The notes under the pieces: generated by a model
The model's database searches: none
Told to the model about the DNA's origin: nothing
What the model saw: only the letters and a program-made list of their open reading frames with translations
In this document: positions 17,163 through 25,711 of the stretch, in pieces
Numbering within the stretch: position 1 is the first letter of the stretch
Layout: each line of letters begins with the position of its first letter
Origin: an uncultured Treponema sp.
GTDB lineage: Bacteria > Spirochaetota > Spirochaetia > Treponematales > Treponemataceae
DNA: 64,000 bases
NCBI GenBank assembly: GCA_947165895.1
Contig: CAMVCB010000004.1
Location: 310,001 to 374,000, forward strand
Direction: 5' to 3'
Position numbers and translations under genes: made by a program

Positions 17163-18011
17163 ATGCGCCAGTTTATTGTAGAAAAAGAGAATGTAAAAAA
17201 CGGTCTCATTGAGCTGATAGGAAAGGATTTTCGCTATCTGCGGCAGGTTCTTCGCGTCAAAAAGGGTGATATGCTCAATGTCCGCCTTGATGACGGCAGC
17301 CTGCAGGGAACGACCGTTTCTTTTATTGATGATACTGCAAAAAAAATCACCCTGCAGATTTGTGAATCAAAGGAAAATACGATTACCCGGGGTGTGCAGG
17401 CTGACCAGGTCGGGGGATTTTTTTCTGACAGAGCTTTTGTGCTTTTTCAGTTTATTCCCAAGCCTCAGAAGTTTGAGCTGATTGTCCGTCAGGCGACGGA
17501 ATGCGGAATCAGTCATATTGTGCCGGTCATCGGCGAGTTCAGTGATAAAAACTGCCTTCACATGTTTGAGGGAGCAAAAAAAGAGCGCTTTGACCGGATT
17601 ATCAGGGAGGCCCGCCAGCAGAGCGGTTCGCCGGTTGCAACAAAAATAACCCGGCCAATGAAGCTGGAAGAAGCTGTAGACTGGTGGCGGGAATTTTCCA
17701 GGGCGGGAGCTGTTGCAGAAAGACCTGACCTTGCCGGCGGGGATGTGGCGGCTTGGTTTGCGGTGGCACTGTGGGAGCGGACGGAGGGTGAAGTTCCTTT
17801 AAATCAGCTTGTGTCAGAGCATAAAAATGCGTCAAAAATCTGCATTGCAGTTGGAAATGAAGGGGGAATCAGTCCTTCAGAGATTTTGCTATTGAAGGAA
17901 AAAGGATTTTTTTCTACCATTCATTTTGATGTGAATATTCTTCGCTGTGAGACAGCGGCCTTATACGGAATTGCGGCGGTTCAAAGTGCAATTTCTCAGG
18001 CAATAATGTAA
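17163..18011 (+). CDS. rsmE: 16S rRNA (uracil-1498-N3)-methyltransferase
   Basis: SPOUT-class methyltransferase acting on 30S subunits. Seen: N-terminal PUA-like segment LIGKDFRYLRQVLRVKKGD; RQATECGISHIVPVI; and the trefoil-knot SAM site CIAVGNEGGISPSEI followed by NILRCETAALYGIAAVQSAI. At 282 aa it is ~35-40 residues longer than typical because of an insert around 180-215 (REFSRAGAVAERPDLAGGD region) within the SPOUT domain. Follows the Ctp protease and probably shares its transcript. Confidence 0.93.
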   Translation: MRQFIVEKENVKNGLIELIGKDFRYLRQVLRVKKGDMLNVRLDDGSLQGTTVSFIDDTAKKITLQICESKENTITRGVQADQVGGFFSDRAFVLFQFIPKPQKFELIVRQATECGISHIVPVIGEFSDKNCLHMFEGAKKERFDRIIREARQQSGSPVATKITRPMKLEEAVDWWREFSRAGAVAERPDLAGGDVAAWFAVALWERTEGEVPLNQLVSEHKNASKICIAVGNEGGISPSEILLLKEKGFFSTIHFDVNILRCETAALYGIAAVQSAISQAIM

Positions 18012-18037
18012 AATAAAAATAACAGGTGGGATTATAT

Positions 18038-18769
18038 ATGGAAAGAATTTCTTTAGTAGGCGTACCGGTTGATATCTGCGAGCCGGACAAGCTTGAAAAT
18101 GAAGTAATGGAGATTCTTGCAAAGCCGGGAACCAAGCAGATTATTTTTCTTTCTATCTGGGATCTTCTTAAAGCCAGAAAACGCGGTGATTTTGCAGACT
18201 GCGTAAAAAGCGCAGATTTAGTTCTCCCGATTTCAAAATCAATTCTGCGTGCGGCAGCCTTCCTTAAAAAGCCTGTCCCTGTCCGCTACAATCCCTTTAA
18301 TGCTGTAATTCAGATTCTTTCCGTTCTGGATTCGCATTTCAAATCTCTTTATCTTCTTGGTTCGTCAAAAAAGACCCTGTCAAAGGTTGAACACAACATT
18401 AAGGATACCTTCCCGACTCTCAAGGTTATCGGTCGCTATGTAGGCTACTTTCCTAAAGCAGCCGAAGCTGACATCATTCAGGCAATTTTTAAGTCCCAGC
18501 CTGATCTTGTTTTAATCAGTGACGGAATCCGTGAGAAAAACTGCTGGGCTTACCGCCGCCGCAATCAGTTTTCTTCAAGTGCCTTCCTTTACTATAAGGA
18601 TGCTTTCGGAATCTTCTCTGAACGTGTCCGCCGCGTAAATGAAAAGACCTTCGACAAAGGCCTGGAATTTTTTACAGAAATTGCTCATAACCCGTTTAAA
18701 ATAGTATATATTTTGCGATTATTTTTATTTTCTCTCGTTGTGCTATGGTACAAACTCTTCAAAAAATGA
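18038..18769 (+). CDS. WecG/TagA/CpsF-family glycosyltransferase (GT26)
   Basis: 243 residues. N-terminal VDICEPDKLENEVMEIL, the LYLLGSSKKTLSKVEHNIKD nucleotide-sugar region, VIGRYVGYFPKA and PDLVLISDGIREKNCWAYRR correspond to GT26 motifs (the last replaces the common GxPKQExW). A C-terminal hydrophobic stretch (ILRLFLFSLVVLWYKL) may anchor it to the membrane. Family members add a ManNAc- or glucose-type sugar to a lipid-linked acceptor in wall or capsule polymer synthesis; substrate here is unknown. The ATG at 18038 is chosen over the GTG at 18026, since AGGTGGG precedes it. It stands alone without other glycan genes. Confidence 0.78.
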   Translation: MERISLVGVPVDICEPDKLENEVMEILAKPGTKQIIFLSIWDLLKARKRGDFADCVKSADLVLPISKSILRAAAFLKKPVPVRYNPFNAVIQILSVLDSHFKSLYLLGSSKKTLSKVEHNIKDTFPTLKVIGRYVGYFPKAAEADIIQAIFKSQPDLVLISDGIREKNCWAYRRRNQFSSSAFLYYKDAFGIFSERVRRVNEKTFDKGLEFFTEIAHNPFKIVYILRLFLFSLVVLWYKLFKK

Positions 18770-18829
18770 TATAATAACACATAATTATAAATATATAAAA
18801 AATAATTTAAAAATAACGGGAACAAAAAA

Positions 18830-19981
18830 ATGTCTTCGACTCTTAATCGAAATCAGGTTTACCTGATTAGTTATCGTGAGGACGTTGTTTTATTCTGCAG
18901 CCGAGTATTTCAAAAAATCGCAACGGTTCAACGATTTAATTGTGTTAGTGAAATTCCGGATAAGGTACCGGGGATTGTCGTTTATGACGCAATCGACAAC
19001 GAAATTACACTTGAACTTTTTCAGATTCTGAAGAATTCAAATCATTCTCTTATTTCAATTATTTCTCCCTGCATCTGTTTTACAATCCAAAAAAAATTGA
19101 AAGACTTTTCTGCCGTCTGGGTTTATTCAAATTTATCCGAGTATTCCAGAAATGAAATTGAAAGCTTTGTAAATGAAGCTGCTCGTTCAGAAAAAAATAC
19201 TTTCTATTATGGAAATTCCATTATTGCCCAAAGCCAGTCGCTTCAGGGGCTTTTTACAGGAATTTCAGGAGGAATACAGAAATTCCGGGAGGATTTGCAG
19301 AAGGTATCCAGGTTAGATACGCCTGTTCTTCTGCTTGGTGAAACCGGCTGTGGAAAAACTACGGCTGCCAGACTTATTCATGAACTTTCTGACAGAAGGA
19401 ACGGTCCTTTTGTTCACGTAAATGTGGGCGAAGTTGTTCCTTCCCTTTGTGAAAGTACCTTTTTTGGAAAAACCAGCGGCGCCTATACTGATGCTAAGGC
19501 TGATACTGGTTTCTGTCATAAATCAAATCACGGAATTATCTTTTTTGATGAAATCGGTTTGTCAAAACAGATGGTTCAGGGCTCCCTGCTTACTTTTCTG
19601 GAAAACCAAATGATTACTCCGGTTGGAAGCACAAAGTCTGAAAAATTAGACACAAGGATTATCCTTGCAACCAATGCCGATATAAAATCAATGATTATGG
19701 ACGGTTCCTTCCGCCGGGATTTTTTCCACAGAATAGATAATCATGTCCTTACCATTCCTTCGCTCCGGCAGCGCCCCGAAGATATTCCCTATATTGCAAA
19801 ACAGTACATCAGAGATAAAAAATGTGCAAAATTTCTTTCAAGCCAGGCCATCGATAAAATGATGAATTATTCCTGGCCGGGAAATATCCGTGAGCTTCAG
19901 CACTGTATGGACAGGGCGATGGAAGACTGCCTGACTGAAAAAATTCCTGCGGAGGCAATTGACTTCGGTCTTTTCAATTAA
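18830..19981 (+). CDS. Sigma-54-activator-like AAA+ protein without DNA-binding domain
   Basis: 383 residues. N-terminal ~140 residues have a degraded receiver-like look (IVVYDAIDNE, no clear phosphoacceptor pocket). The AAA+ domain has Walker A GETGCGKT (170-177), Walker B GIIFFDEIG, sensor I ILATNADI, RRDFFHRI (arginine finger region) and WPGNIRELQHCMDRA. The sigma-54 contact loop GAFTGA reads GAYTDA, and the protein stops soon after the AAA+ lid with no Fis-type helix-turn-helix. It may act from solution, with a partner, or not on sigma-54 at all. GGGAAC precedes the ATG. A TATAAT-like box lies near 18770. Confidence 0.85.
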   Translation: MSSTLNRNQVYLISYREDVVLFCSRVFQKIATVQRFNCVSEIPDKVPGIVVYDAIDNEITLELFQILKNSNHSLISIISPCICFTIQKKLKDFSAVWVYSNLSEYSRNEIESFVNEAARSEKNTFYYGNSIIAQSQSLQGLFTGISGGIQKFREDLQKVSRLDTPVLLLGETGCGKTTAARLIHELSDRRNGPFVHVNVGEVVPSLCESTFFGKTSGAYTDAKADTGFCHKSNHGIIFFDEIGLSKQMVQGSLLTFLENQMITPVGSTKSEKLDTRIILATNADIKSMIMDGSFRRDFFHRIDNHVLTIPSLRQRPEDIPYIAKQYIRDKKCAKFLSSQAIDKMMNYSWPGNIRELQHCMDRAMEDCLTEKIPAEAIDFGLFN

Positions 19982-20015
19982 AAAGGAGCGGACTCTGAAC
20001 TGCACTTCATTCCGG

Positions 20016-21899
20016 CTATTCGAGAAGGGCAAGAATTGAGTTTCCGAAATTTTCGATTTTTACAGAGCCCAGCCCGTAGATATTTTTGAGTTCACTCTTT
20101 GACTTTGGCTTTTTTGCCGCAATATCATACATGGTTTTGTCCCCGAAAATTACGTAAGGGGGCACATTCATGTCGGATGCTTTTTTCTTTCGCCATTCCT
20201 TGAGATTTTTGATAATTTTTTCTGCTTCAAAGTCATTTATACCAGGCTTTTCGGCAACTATACTTTCGCCTGTCTTTTTGTGAAGAACAAAGGCTGTTTT
20301 CTTCTGAAGAGATGAAGATGTTTTCAGTCTGCCAGCTGCGCTTTTGATAAAAGGAATCATAAGCTTTTCGCGTGAACTTAAAATTTCATAGCCCTTTTGT
20401 GTAATCTGAAGAATATTGTAATCTCCGCTTTTAAAAAGAATTCCTTCATTTTCAAGAATGCTTACCAGTTCAAACCAGTCTTCCTTACAAAGCTCGTTTC
20501 CAATTCCCCAGGTGCTGAGGAAGTTGTGCTCATTTTCGATAATGCGTTTGCTGCGTGAGCCCAGAAGTACGTCTATAACGTAGGCGGCACCAAAGCGTTC
20601 CTTTGTCCTGATGATGCAGGAAAGAAGCTTTTGCATCGGGATAGTCATGTCTTCCAGCGGGATTTTTCCACCGAAGCTTTTACATATGTCGCAGCAGCAG
20701 GCGGCATTTTCCGGGGAAGGACTATATTTTTCTCCAAAGTAGGCAAGAAGTGACTGGCGGCGGCATACCCGGGAAGTTGCAAATTTTACCATGCCCTGAA
20801 GCAGGGCTTCTGCCTGTTCGGGGTTTCCTGAATCTTCAAAGAACCAGCGGATTTTATGGATGTCGGCAGCAGAGTAAAGTAAAAGTGCATAGGAAGGAAG
20901 TCCATCCCGTCCCGCTCGTCCAATTTCCTGATAATATTCTTCTATAGATTTAGGTAAATCGTAGTTGATGACATAGCGGACATTGGGCTTATCAATTCCC
21001 ATTCCAAAAGCAATCGTCGCAACCATAATCTGAACTTCATCCTTTACGAAAAGCTCCTGATTTTTTGCGCGGACTTCATCGGTAAGGCCTGCGTGATAAC
21101 TTTTTGCGTTCATGCCCATCGTTTCAAGAATGTCTGTCAGTTCATCGACCTGCTTGCGGGAGTTGCAGTAAATAATTCCGCTTTCATCCCTGTGATTTCT
21201 AACGTAGTTTACTACCTGGTCGGTGGCATTGCGCTTCTGCATGACTTCAAGGAAGATGTTTTCGCGGTTGAAGCTGGAAATGTAAATCTTAGGATTTTTC
21301 ATCGAAAGATTTTTGATTATATCCTGGCGCACGTGGTCGGTTGCCGTTGCCGTAAGGGCTGCCATTACGGCGTCCGGGAAGTAGCGGCGGATAGTGCTGA
21401 TTTCCATGTAATCAGGGCGAAAGTCATGTCCCCACTGGGAAACGCAGTGAGCCTCATCAACTGTAATCAGGCTGACTTTCAGATTGTTTTGACTGAAGAG
21501 CTCCCTTGTGCGGCTGGTAGAAAGTCCTTCAGGAGAAATATAGACGATTTTTACTTGGCCCTTTATGATTTCTTCCGTGGCGTTGCGGTATTCTTCCCAG
21601 GTCAGGGAAGAGTTGAGGAAAACAGATTTAATTCCTGTTGCGTTCAGGGAGGCTACCTGATCCTGCATGAGCGAAATCAGAGGGGAAACTACTATTGTAA
21701 TACCTTCTAAAATCAGGGCCGGAATCTGATAGCAGAGTGATTTGCCTCCGCCGGTTGGCATGATGGCCAGAGTGTCATTTCCTGAAAGGATACTTGTTAT
21801 GATTTTATTTTGAGAGTCCCTGAAGGAGTCGTAACCGAAAACTGTATTAAGGACTAATTCGGGATTTGCGCCTTCAAAAGCGCCGGATTTTATTTTCAC
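20016..21899 (-). CDS. recQ: ATP-dependent DNA helicase RecQ
   Basis: 3'-5' DNA helicase of the RecF pathway and replication-fork repair. In order: motif 0/I FRDSQNKII and PTGGGKSLCYQIP, DEAH box VDEAHCVSQWGHDFRPDY, motif VI QEIGRAGRDG, the zinc-binding RQC with CRRQSLLAYFGE and CCCDIC, winged helix, and an HRDC domain at the end (AKKPKSKSELKNIYGLG). The GTG at 21899 is chosen because a TATAAT box overlaps codons of any longer frame and ends 6 nt before it. The product is 627 aa. The gene diverges from tRNA-Leu. Confidence 0.93.
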   Translation of the reverse strand: MKIKSGAFEGANPELVLNTVFGYDSFRDSQNKIITSILSGNDTLAIMPTGGGKSLCYQIPALILEGITIVVSPLISLMQDQVASLNATGIKSVFLNSSLTWEEYRNATEEIIKGQVKIVYISPEGLSTSRTRELFSQNNLKVSLITVDEAHCVSQWGHDFRPDYMEISTIRRYFPDAVMAALTATATDHVRQDIIKNLSMKNPKIYISSFNRENIFLEVMQKRNATDQVVNYVRNHRDESGIIYCNSRKQVDELTDILETMGMNAKSYHAGLTDEVRAKNQELFVKDEVQIMVATIAFGMGIDKPNVRYVINYDLPKSIEEYYQEIGRAGRDGLPSYALLLYSAADIHKIRWFFEDSGNPEQAEALLQGMVKFATSRVCRRQSLLAYFGEKYSPSPENAACCCDICKSFGGKIPLEDMTIPMQKLLSCIIRTKERFGAAYVIDVLLGSRSKRIIENEHNFLSTWGIGNELCKEDWFELVSILENEGILFKSGDYNILQITQKGYEILSSREKLMIPFIKSAAGRLKTSSSLQKKTAFVLHKKTGESIVAEKPGINDFEAEKIIKNLKEWRKKKASDMNVPPYVIFGDKTMYDIAAKKPKSKSELKNIYGLGSVKIENFGNSILALLE

Positions 21900-21905
21900 A
21901 TAGTT

Positions 21906-21911
21906 ATTATA
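21906..21911 (-). promoter_or_regulatory. -10 box giving a probable leaderless recQ transcript (GTG start)
   Basis: Minus-strand TATAAT with a 6-nt gap to the GTG at 21899 and TTTTCA 16 nt upstream as a weak -35. No Shine-Dalgarno sequence. Confidence 0.6.
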
Positions 21912-21926
21912 GCAAGTCATAAGCTC

Positions 21927-21955
21927 TTGAAAAACCCTTTTAAATATGATATAGT
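21927..21955 (+). promoter_or_regulatory. Promoter of tRNA-Leu
   Basis: TTGAAA (21927-21932), 17-nt spacer, TATAGT (21950-21955), 12 nt before the tRNA 5' end. Confidence 0.7.
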
Positions 21956-21967
21956 TTGCAAACATTC

Positions 21968-22050
21968 GCCGGAGTGGTGGAATGGTAGACACGAAAGACT
22001 CAAAATCTTTTGTCAGCGATGGCGTAAGAGTTCAAGTCTCTTCTCCGGTA
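21968..22050 (+). tRNA. tRNA-Leu (anticodon CAA)
   Basis: 83 nt, class II. Acceptor stem GCCGGAG (21968-21974) pairs with CTCCGGT (22043-22049), one G-U; D-arm with GTGGAATGGTAGACAC; anticodon stem AAAGA/TCTTT around the loop CTCAAAA, so the anticodon is CAA (reads UUG). A long variable arm (around TCAGCGATGGCG) and T-arm AAGAG-TTCAAGT-CTCTT follow. CCA is not encoded; the discriminator is A. A strong promoter and a terminator flank it, so it is a single-gene transcript. Confidence 0.95.
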
Positions 22051-22051
22051 T
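22029..22051 (+). repeat. tRNA-Leu 3' end repeat, copy 1 (inside the gene)
   Basis: AGTTCAAGTCTC-TT-CTCCGGTAT; the same 23 nt with CC for TT recurs at 22258-22280. Confidence 0.7.
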
Positions 22052-22053
22052 TT

Positions 22054-22084
22054 AAGCTTTCTCGTTGGACGGGAAAGCTTTTTT
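22054..22084 (+). terminator. Terminator of tRNA-Leu
   Basis: AAGCTTTC / GAAAGCTT stem (8 bp, 11-nt loop) followed by TTTT, directly after the tRNA. Confidence 0.8.
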
Positions 22085-22110
22085 ATTTAACGAATGCTTT
22101 ATGTGTGAGC

Positions 22111-22143
22111 GAGACTTGAACTCGTCGCGGAACATAGTTCCGC
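22111..22143 (-). other. tRNA-like remnant, inverted
   Basis: On the minus strand a 7-bp hairpin GCGGAAC-TAT-GTTCCGC resembles a class II variable arm and is followed by GAGTTCAAGTCTC, identical over 13 nt to the T-arm of tRNA-Leu. The remaining cloverleaf (D-loop GG, matching acceptor) is not present, so it is not a working tRNA. Confidence 0.45.
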
Positions 22144-22257
22144 TTTGAGCCGATTGTAGGGTGGCTCGCTAGTCTCGCCACTGAGCGGTTTTATCGGATA
22201 ATCCTAAACCTGCCCGCTGTCGCAGCCAGGTTTTTAACGGATTTCCGATTTTACGCT

Positions 22258-22280
22258 AGTTCAAGTCTCCCCTCCGGTAT
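22258..22280 (+). repeat. tRNA-Leu 3' end repeat, copy 2
   Basis: 21 of 23 nt identical to the tRNA 3' end at 22029-22051. Its T-stem no longer pairs, so it is a scar rather than part of a tRNA. Possible attachment-site relic. Confidence 0.65.
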
Positions 22281-22300
22281 CTTTCCCCCAAAATGCATTG

Positions 22301-22375
22301 CCACAACTTCTGCTATGCAGAAGTTAAGTAACAGTGACGTTCACTGCAAATTCAAGGTTGCATTACGACTGTTAC
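22301..22375 (-). repeat. Two-hairpin intergenic repeat, copy 2 (after comM)
   Basis: Read on the minus strand: arms GTAACAGT and ACTGTTAC, then TTAACTT, with a second hairpin AACTTCTGC-ATA-GCAGAAGTT and GTGG. Matches copy 1 at 10101-10177 in layout and flanking blocks (CGTAAT-K-CAA, TTACTTAACTT, AAGTTGT). The first arm contains the TAA stop of comM. Confidence 0.7.
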
Positions 22376-23955
22376 AATTCGGGAACCAGGGATGTGCAGA
22401 GCTTGTGCAGGTCTATGGCTTCCTGCATGTGAGCGGCTTCTATTTTTTGTGATTCGTCAAGGTCGGCGATTGTACGGGCGGTTTTGATGCAGCTGGAAAT
22501 GGCCCGCGGAGAAAAACTGTAGCGTTCTGTTGCCTTTGAAAGAAGCTGCTTGCTTTCTTCTGTTTGAATACAATAAGCACTTAATTCTTCCGGCAGAAGC
22601 TTTGCGTTTTTTTTGCTGCCCTGTCTTTTTTTCATAAAATTAATTCCTTTTGCAATGGCCTTTTGAATGTCGGCGCTGCTTTTGAGAGTCTGACGTTTTG
22701 TGTCCTCAGCCTGAAGGTCTGTATTTTCTTCACTGTCTACAAAAATCCGTAAATCAATTCTGTCCAGCAATGGGGCAGAAAATTTTTTCCAGTACTGTTC
22801 CAGAGATTTTGCGCTGCAAAGGCAGATTTTTGATTTTGAACCGTAGTTTCCACAGGGACAGGGATTTACTGCCATAAAAAGCTGGAAATTTGCCGGATAG
22901 CAGGTGACCCGGCCGGCGCGGCTGAGTGTTATGCTGCCTTTTTCAATCGGGACTCGCAGCATCTGAAGTACGGAAGTTCTGAATTCCGCTGCCTCATCAA
23001 GGAAAAGTACGCCCTTGTGGGCAAGGGAGACTTCGCCCGGGCGGCAATGCACCCCGCCACCGCATATTCCTTCTATACTGGAGGTCTGGTGGGGTGTTCT
23101 GAAGGGAGGAATACGGACCAGGGGCTGTGAAGGCTTTATAAGTCCTGCAAGAGACCAGATTCTTGTAACAGACTGAGCTTCTTCCAGGGATAAAAGGGGA
23201 TTAATCACAGGAAATTTTTGAATCGCCATAGTTTTTCCGCAGCCCGGAGCTCCAGCCGCAAGCAGATTGTGTCCTCCGCAGGCCGCAATCTCCAGAGCCC
23301 GAATCAGCTGGTACTGGCCTTTTACCTGCTCATACTCAAATCCCTCCGAAACCTCAGGAAAAATAACCCCGTCTACGCATACGCAGTTCTTTGGAATTGT
23401 GAGCTGACCTTCCAGCCGCGAAGTCTGTTCGGTAAAAAATCCTTCTTCCTTAAGTGCATAAACTGCATTCTGCAGACTGTCTGCGCCGTAAACTGCCATC
23501 CCGCTGACTTCACGTGCTTCATCCGCATTCAATTCAGGCACAATACATTTTCTGATTCCGTTTGCCACGGCTGTATCTGCTGCCGCATGAACGCCTTTAA
23601 TCGGCCTGATTTTTCCTGAAAGCTCAAGTTCCCCCATCACAAGAAGAGGCTCACTTATAAAACTGCTTTCCCCCTTGCTTTCTGCATTAGCCGCCAGAAC
23701 CGCCAGGGCAATTGCAAGATCAAAACCTGCTCCTTCCTTTTTCAAATCTGCAGGACTCAAAGAAATTAAAACTCTTTCTAGCGGAAAATCAAAGCCGCAG
23801 TTACGGATTGCCGCCTGCATTCTTTCGCGGGATTCCTTTACCGCGCTGTCAGCCAGTCCCACAATATCAATTGCCGGAATCCCGCGCCGTAAATCAACTT
23901 CTACATTAACCAGAGCGCCTTCATATCCGAATGGAGAAAAAGAATAAATATTCAT
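22372..23955 (-). CDS. comM: ComM/YifB-family Mg-chelatase-like AAA+ ATPase
   Basis: 527 residues, normal for the family. N-terminal Lon-protease-like (S16 fold) domain with VDIVGLADSAVKESRERM; AAA+ core with AAGAPGCGKTMAIQ, GGGVHCRPGEVSLAHKGVLFLDEAAEF and FQLFMAVNPCPCGNYG; C-terminal Mg_chelatase_C segment SPRAISSCIKTARTIADL. ComM helicases promote branch migration of incoming DNA during natural transformation; no other competence gene is near. The ATG is preceded by a weak GAGG. The stop lies in the repeat at 22301. Confidence 0.93.
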   Translation of the reverse strand: MNIYSFSPFGYEGALVNVEVDLRRGIPAIDIVGLADSAVKESRERMQAAIRNCGFDFPLERVLISLSPADLKKEGAGFDLAIALAVLAANAESKGESSFISEPLLVMGELELSGKIRPIKGVHAAADTAVANGIRKCIVPELNADEAREVSGMAVYGADSLQNAVYALKEEGFFTEQTSRLEGQLTIPKNCVCVDGVIFPEVSEGFEYEQVKGQYQLIRALEIAACGGHNLLAAGAPGCGKTMAIQKFPVINPLLSLEEAQSVTRIWSLAGLIKPSQPLVRIPPFRTPHQTSSIEGICGGGVHCRPGEVSLAHKGVLFLDEAAEFRTSVLQMLRVPIEKGSITLSRAGRVTCYPANFQLFMAVNPCPCGNYGSKSKICLCSAKSLEQYWKKFSAPLLDRIDLRIFVDSEENTDLQAEDTKRQTLKSSADIQKAIAKGINFMKKRQGSKKNAKLLPEELSAYCIQTEESKQLLSKATERYSFSPRAISSCIKTARTIADLDESQKIEAAHMQEAIDLHKLCTSLVPEL

Positions 23956-24254
23956 ATAAACCTCAAAAAAAAACTTTTATAAAGCGGCAGCTGCCGTACA
24001 TATATAAAGTCCCCCTGAAATTCAAATTCCGGCAATGTTTTGCAAAAAAAAGTGAAATTTTTTAAATTATTTTAGAAATTTTATTTATCGAGCTAAAAAC
24101 AATATTTTATTCAAGTCTAAAAAGTCGAAAATTTAAAATTTTTTTTGGAAAATTTAAACTTTTTTGCAAAATCTGTGTTATATTAATAGATACGTTATTT
24201 TACGCTTTGAGAGTTGCAGTATAGTAATACATCAAGTAAAAGTAGGAGTTCTTT
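23956..24254. other. AT-rich divergent intergenic region
   Basis: About 300 nt between comM and the glycosidase gene, with many A- and T-tracts (likely curved DNA). It includes a perfect GCAGCTGC palindrome near 23985-23992 and repeated AAATTT-type tracts. Promoters for both flanking genes must lie here, but I could not settle on a well-spaced -35/-10 pair. No gene or stable terminator seen. Confidence 0.4.
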
Positions 24255-25688
24255 GTGAACAAACATGATTTTCCAAAAATCCATTTCTATGATCAGGATT
24301 TTGTAGACATTTATAATAAAACATGGTCATGGGTTTCATCATTCTGGCTTAATCCTTCAAACGGTGAGCAGGATACCGATAACGGTTTATTTGTGTATCC
24401 TCAGGACAATAAGTATATTTTGAGCCAGTTTGAATCAATTTTCTCTACTTTCTTTCTGGTATATTCGAACAGAAATTTTGATGCTTGCAAGAACATTGAC
24501 TATTTTTATGCACGTCAGGAAGAAAACGGTGCTATCCGCTGGAAGTATGATGCTTTAACCAATAAGCCGGAGCTGGATTCTTCTAATCCGGAGGGGGTAG
24601 GTCTTCCTCTTTTTGCTTTTGCTGAATTTAACCTTTATCATAAATCTGCAAATAAGCGCCGCATTAAGGAAGTTATGCCGGCACTTCAGAAGTATATGGA
24701 CTGGCTGGATGCAAATTTTAAGCAGGAAAACGGACTTTATGCAGTTCCTCACTGTGCTTCAACAATGACAAATTCTCCCCGCGACGGCGCTTTCTATCCG
24801 GTTGATTTTAATGCCTGCATGGCAGTTAACGCATCTTATATGTCGGCACTTGGTGATATTCTCAATGATAAGGATTTGAGCTTCCAGTACCGCAAGATGT
24901 ATTTTTCTATTAAAACCCGTATTAATTCCCTTATGTGGGATAATGATACAGGCTTTTATTATGATCTTGATAAGGATGAAAATAAACTTTCTGTAAAGAC
25001 TGTTGCCGCTTACTGGACAATGCTTGCTGAAATTCCTAATGCAGATAAGGCCGACCGCCTTGTTGAGCATTTGAACGACCCTAAATCTTTTGGAACCGAG
25101 CATCCATTCCCTTGTCTTAGTGCCGATGACCCTCACTTTAGTGAAGAAGGAAACGGCTACTGCGGAAGCGTTATGCCTGCTTTCAACTTTATGATTATCA
25201 AGGGACTTGAGCGCTACGGCCAGCTGGAGCTTGCCCGCGAATGTGCAATCCGTCACCTTTACTTTGTTCTGGAAACCCTTATGCCGAATGAAGAAAATGT
25301 TCCTGGTGACCTTTACGAAGCTTATCGTCCTAATAAGGAAGGAAAGGCCTCTTGCGAAAGCGATCCTGCTTTTGCCCGTCCCCGCTATCTTCTTACAGCG
25401 GCTCTTTCTACAATCGCTTTGATGATTGAAAACGTAATCGGCCTTTCAATTTCTTTGCCTCGTAAGACTGTAGACTGGATTATTCCTAACCTTGAAATCA
25501 TGGGAATTGAAAATCTTTCCCTCAAGCGCAACCTTATTACAATTTTGAGTAATAAGTCTACCCGCGGCTGGGAAATTCAGATGGAAAGTGAAAAGCTTTA
25601 CTACTTTACTATCAATATCCTGAATCAGAAGAAAAAGACTCTGCCTATTCCTTCTGGAAAATGTTCTATGCTTATTGATAAACTTTAA
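24255..25688 (+). CDS. Glycosidase-like (alpha/alpha)6-barrel protein (trehalase/GH63-like)
   Basis: 477 residues without signal peptide, so cytoplasmic. Helical-barrel glycosidase features: SQFESIFSTFFLVYSNRN, DGAFYPVDFNACMAVNASYM, SLMWDNDTGFYYDLD, TVAAYWTMLAEIP, and GNGYCGSVMPAFNFMIIKGL. Together these resemble the MGH1-type/GH63 and trehalase families that trim alpha-glucosides or mannosyl-glycerate. I cannot name the substrate or catalytic acids. GTG start after TAGGAG. The ppx and ppk1 genes follow directly (23-nt gap), so it may be tied to reserve metabolism, together with glgX/glgP at 54-59 kb. Confidence 0.7.
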   Translation: MNKHDFPKIHFYDQDFVDIYNKTWSWVSSFWLNPSNGEQDTDNGLFVYPQDNKYILSQFESIFSTFFLVYSNRNFDACKNIDYFYARQEENGAIRWKYDALTNKPELDSSNPEGVGLPLFAFAEFNLYHKSANKRRIKEVMPALQKYMDWLDANFKQENGLYAVPHCASTMTNSPRDGAFYPVDFNACMAVNASYMSALGDILNDKDLSFQYRKMYFSIKTRINSLMWDNDTGFYYDLDKDENKLSVKTVAAYWTMLAEIPNADKADRLVEHLNDPKSFGTEHPFPCLSADDPHFSEEGNGYCGSVMPAFNFMIIKGLERYGQLELARECAIRHLYFVLETLMPNEENVPGDLYEAYRPNKEGKASCESDPAFARPRYLLTAALSTIALMIENVIGLSISLPRKTVDWIIPNLEIMGIENLSLKRNLITILSNKSTRGWEIQMESEKLYYFTINILNQKKKTLPIPSGKCSMLIDKL

Positions 25689-25711
25689 TTTCTTTTGCAG
25701 GGGGGCGGTCG

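Noticed and set aside
22111..22200. Second tRNA on the minus strand
   Set aside because: T-arm and variable-arm-like hairpin are present, but no D-loop GG, no clean anticodon arm and no 7-bp acceptor stem; kept only as a remnant.
23956..24254. Replication origin
   Set aside because: AT-rich and tract-rich, but no DnaA-box cluster was recognised and no dnaA, dnaN or gyr gene is near.
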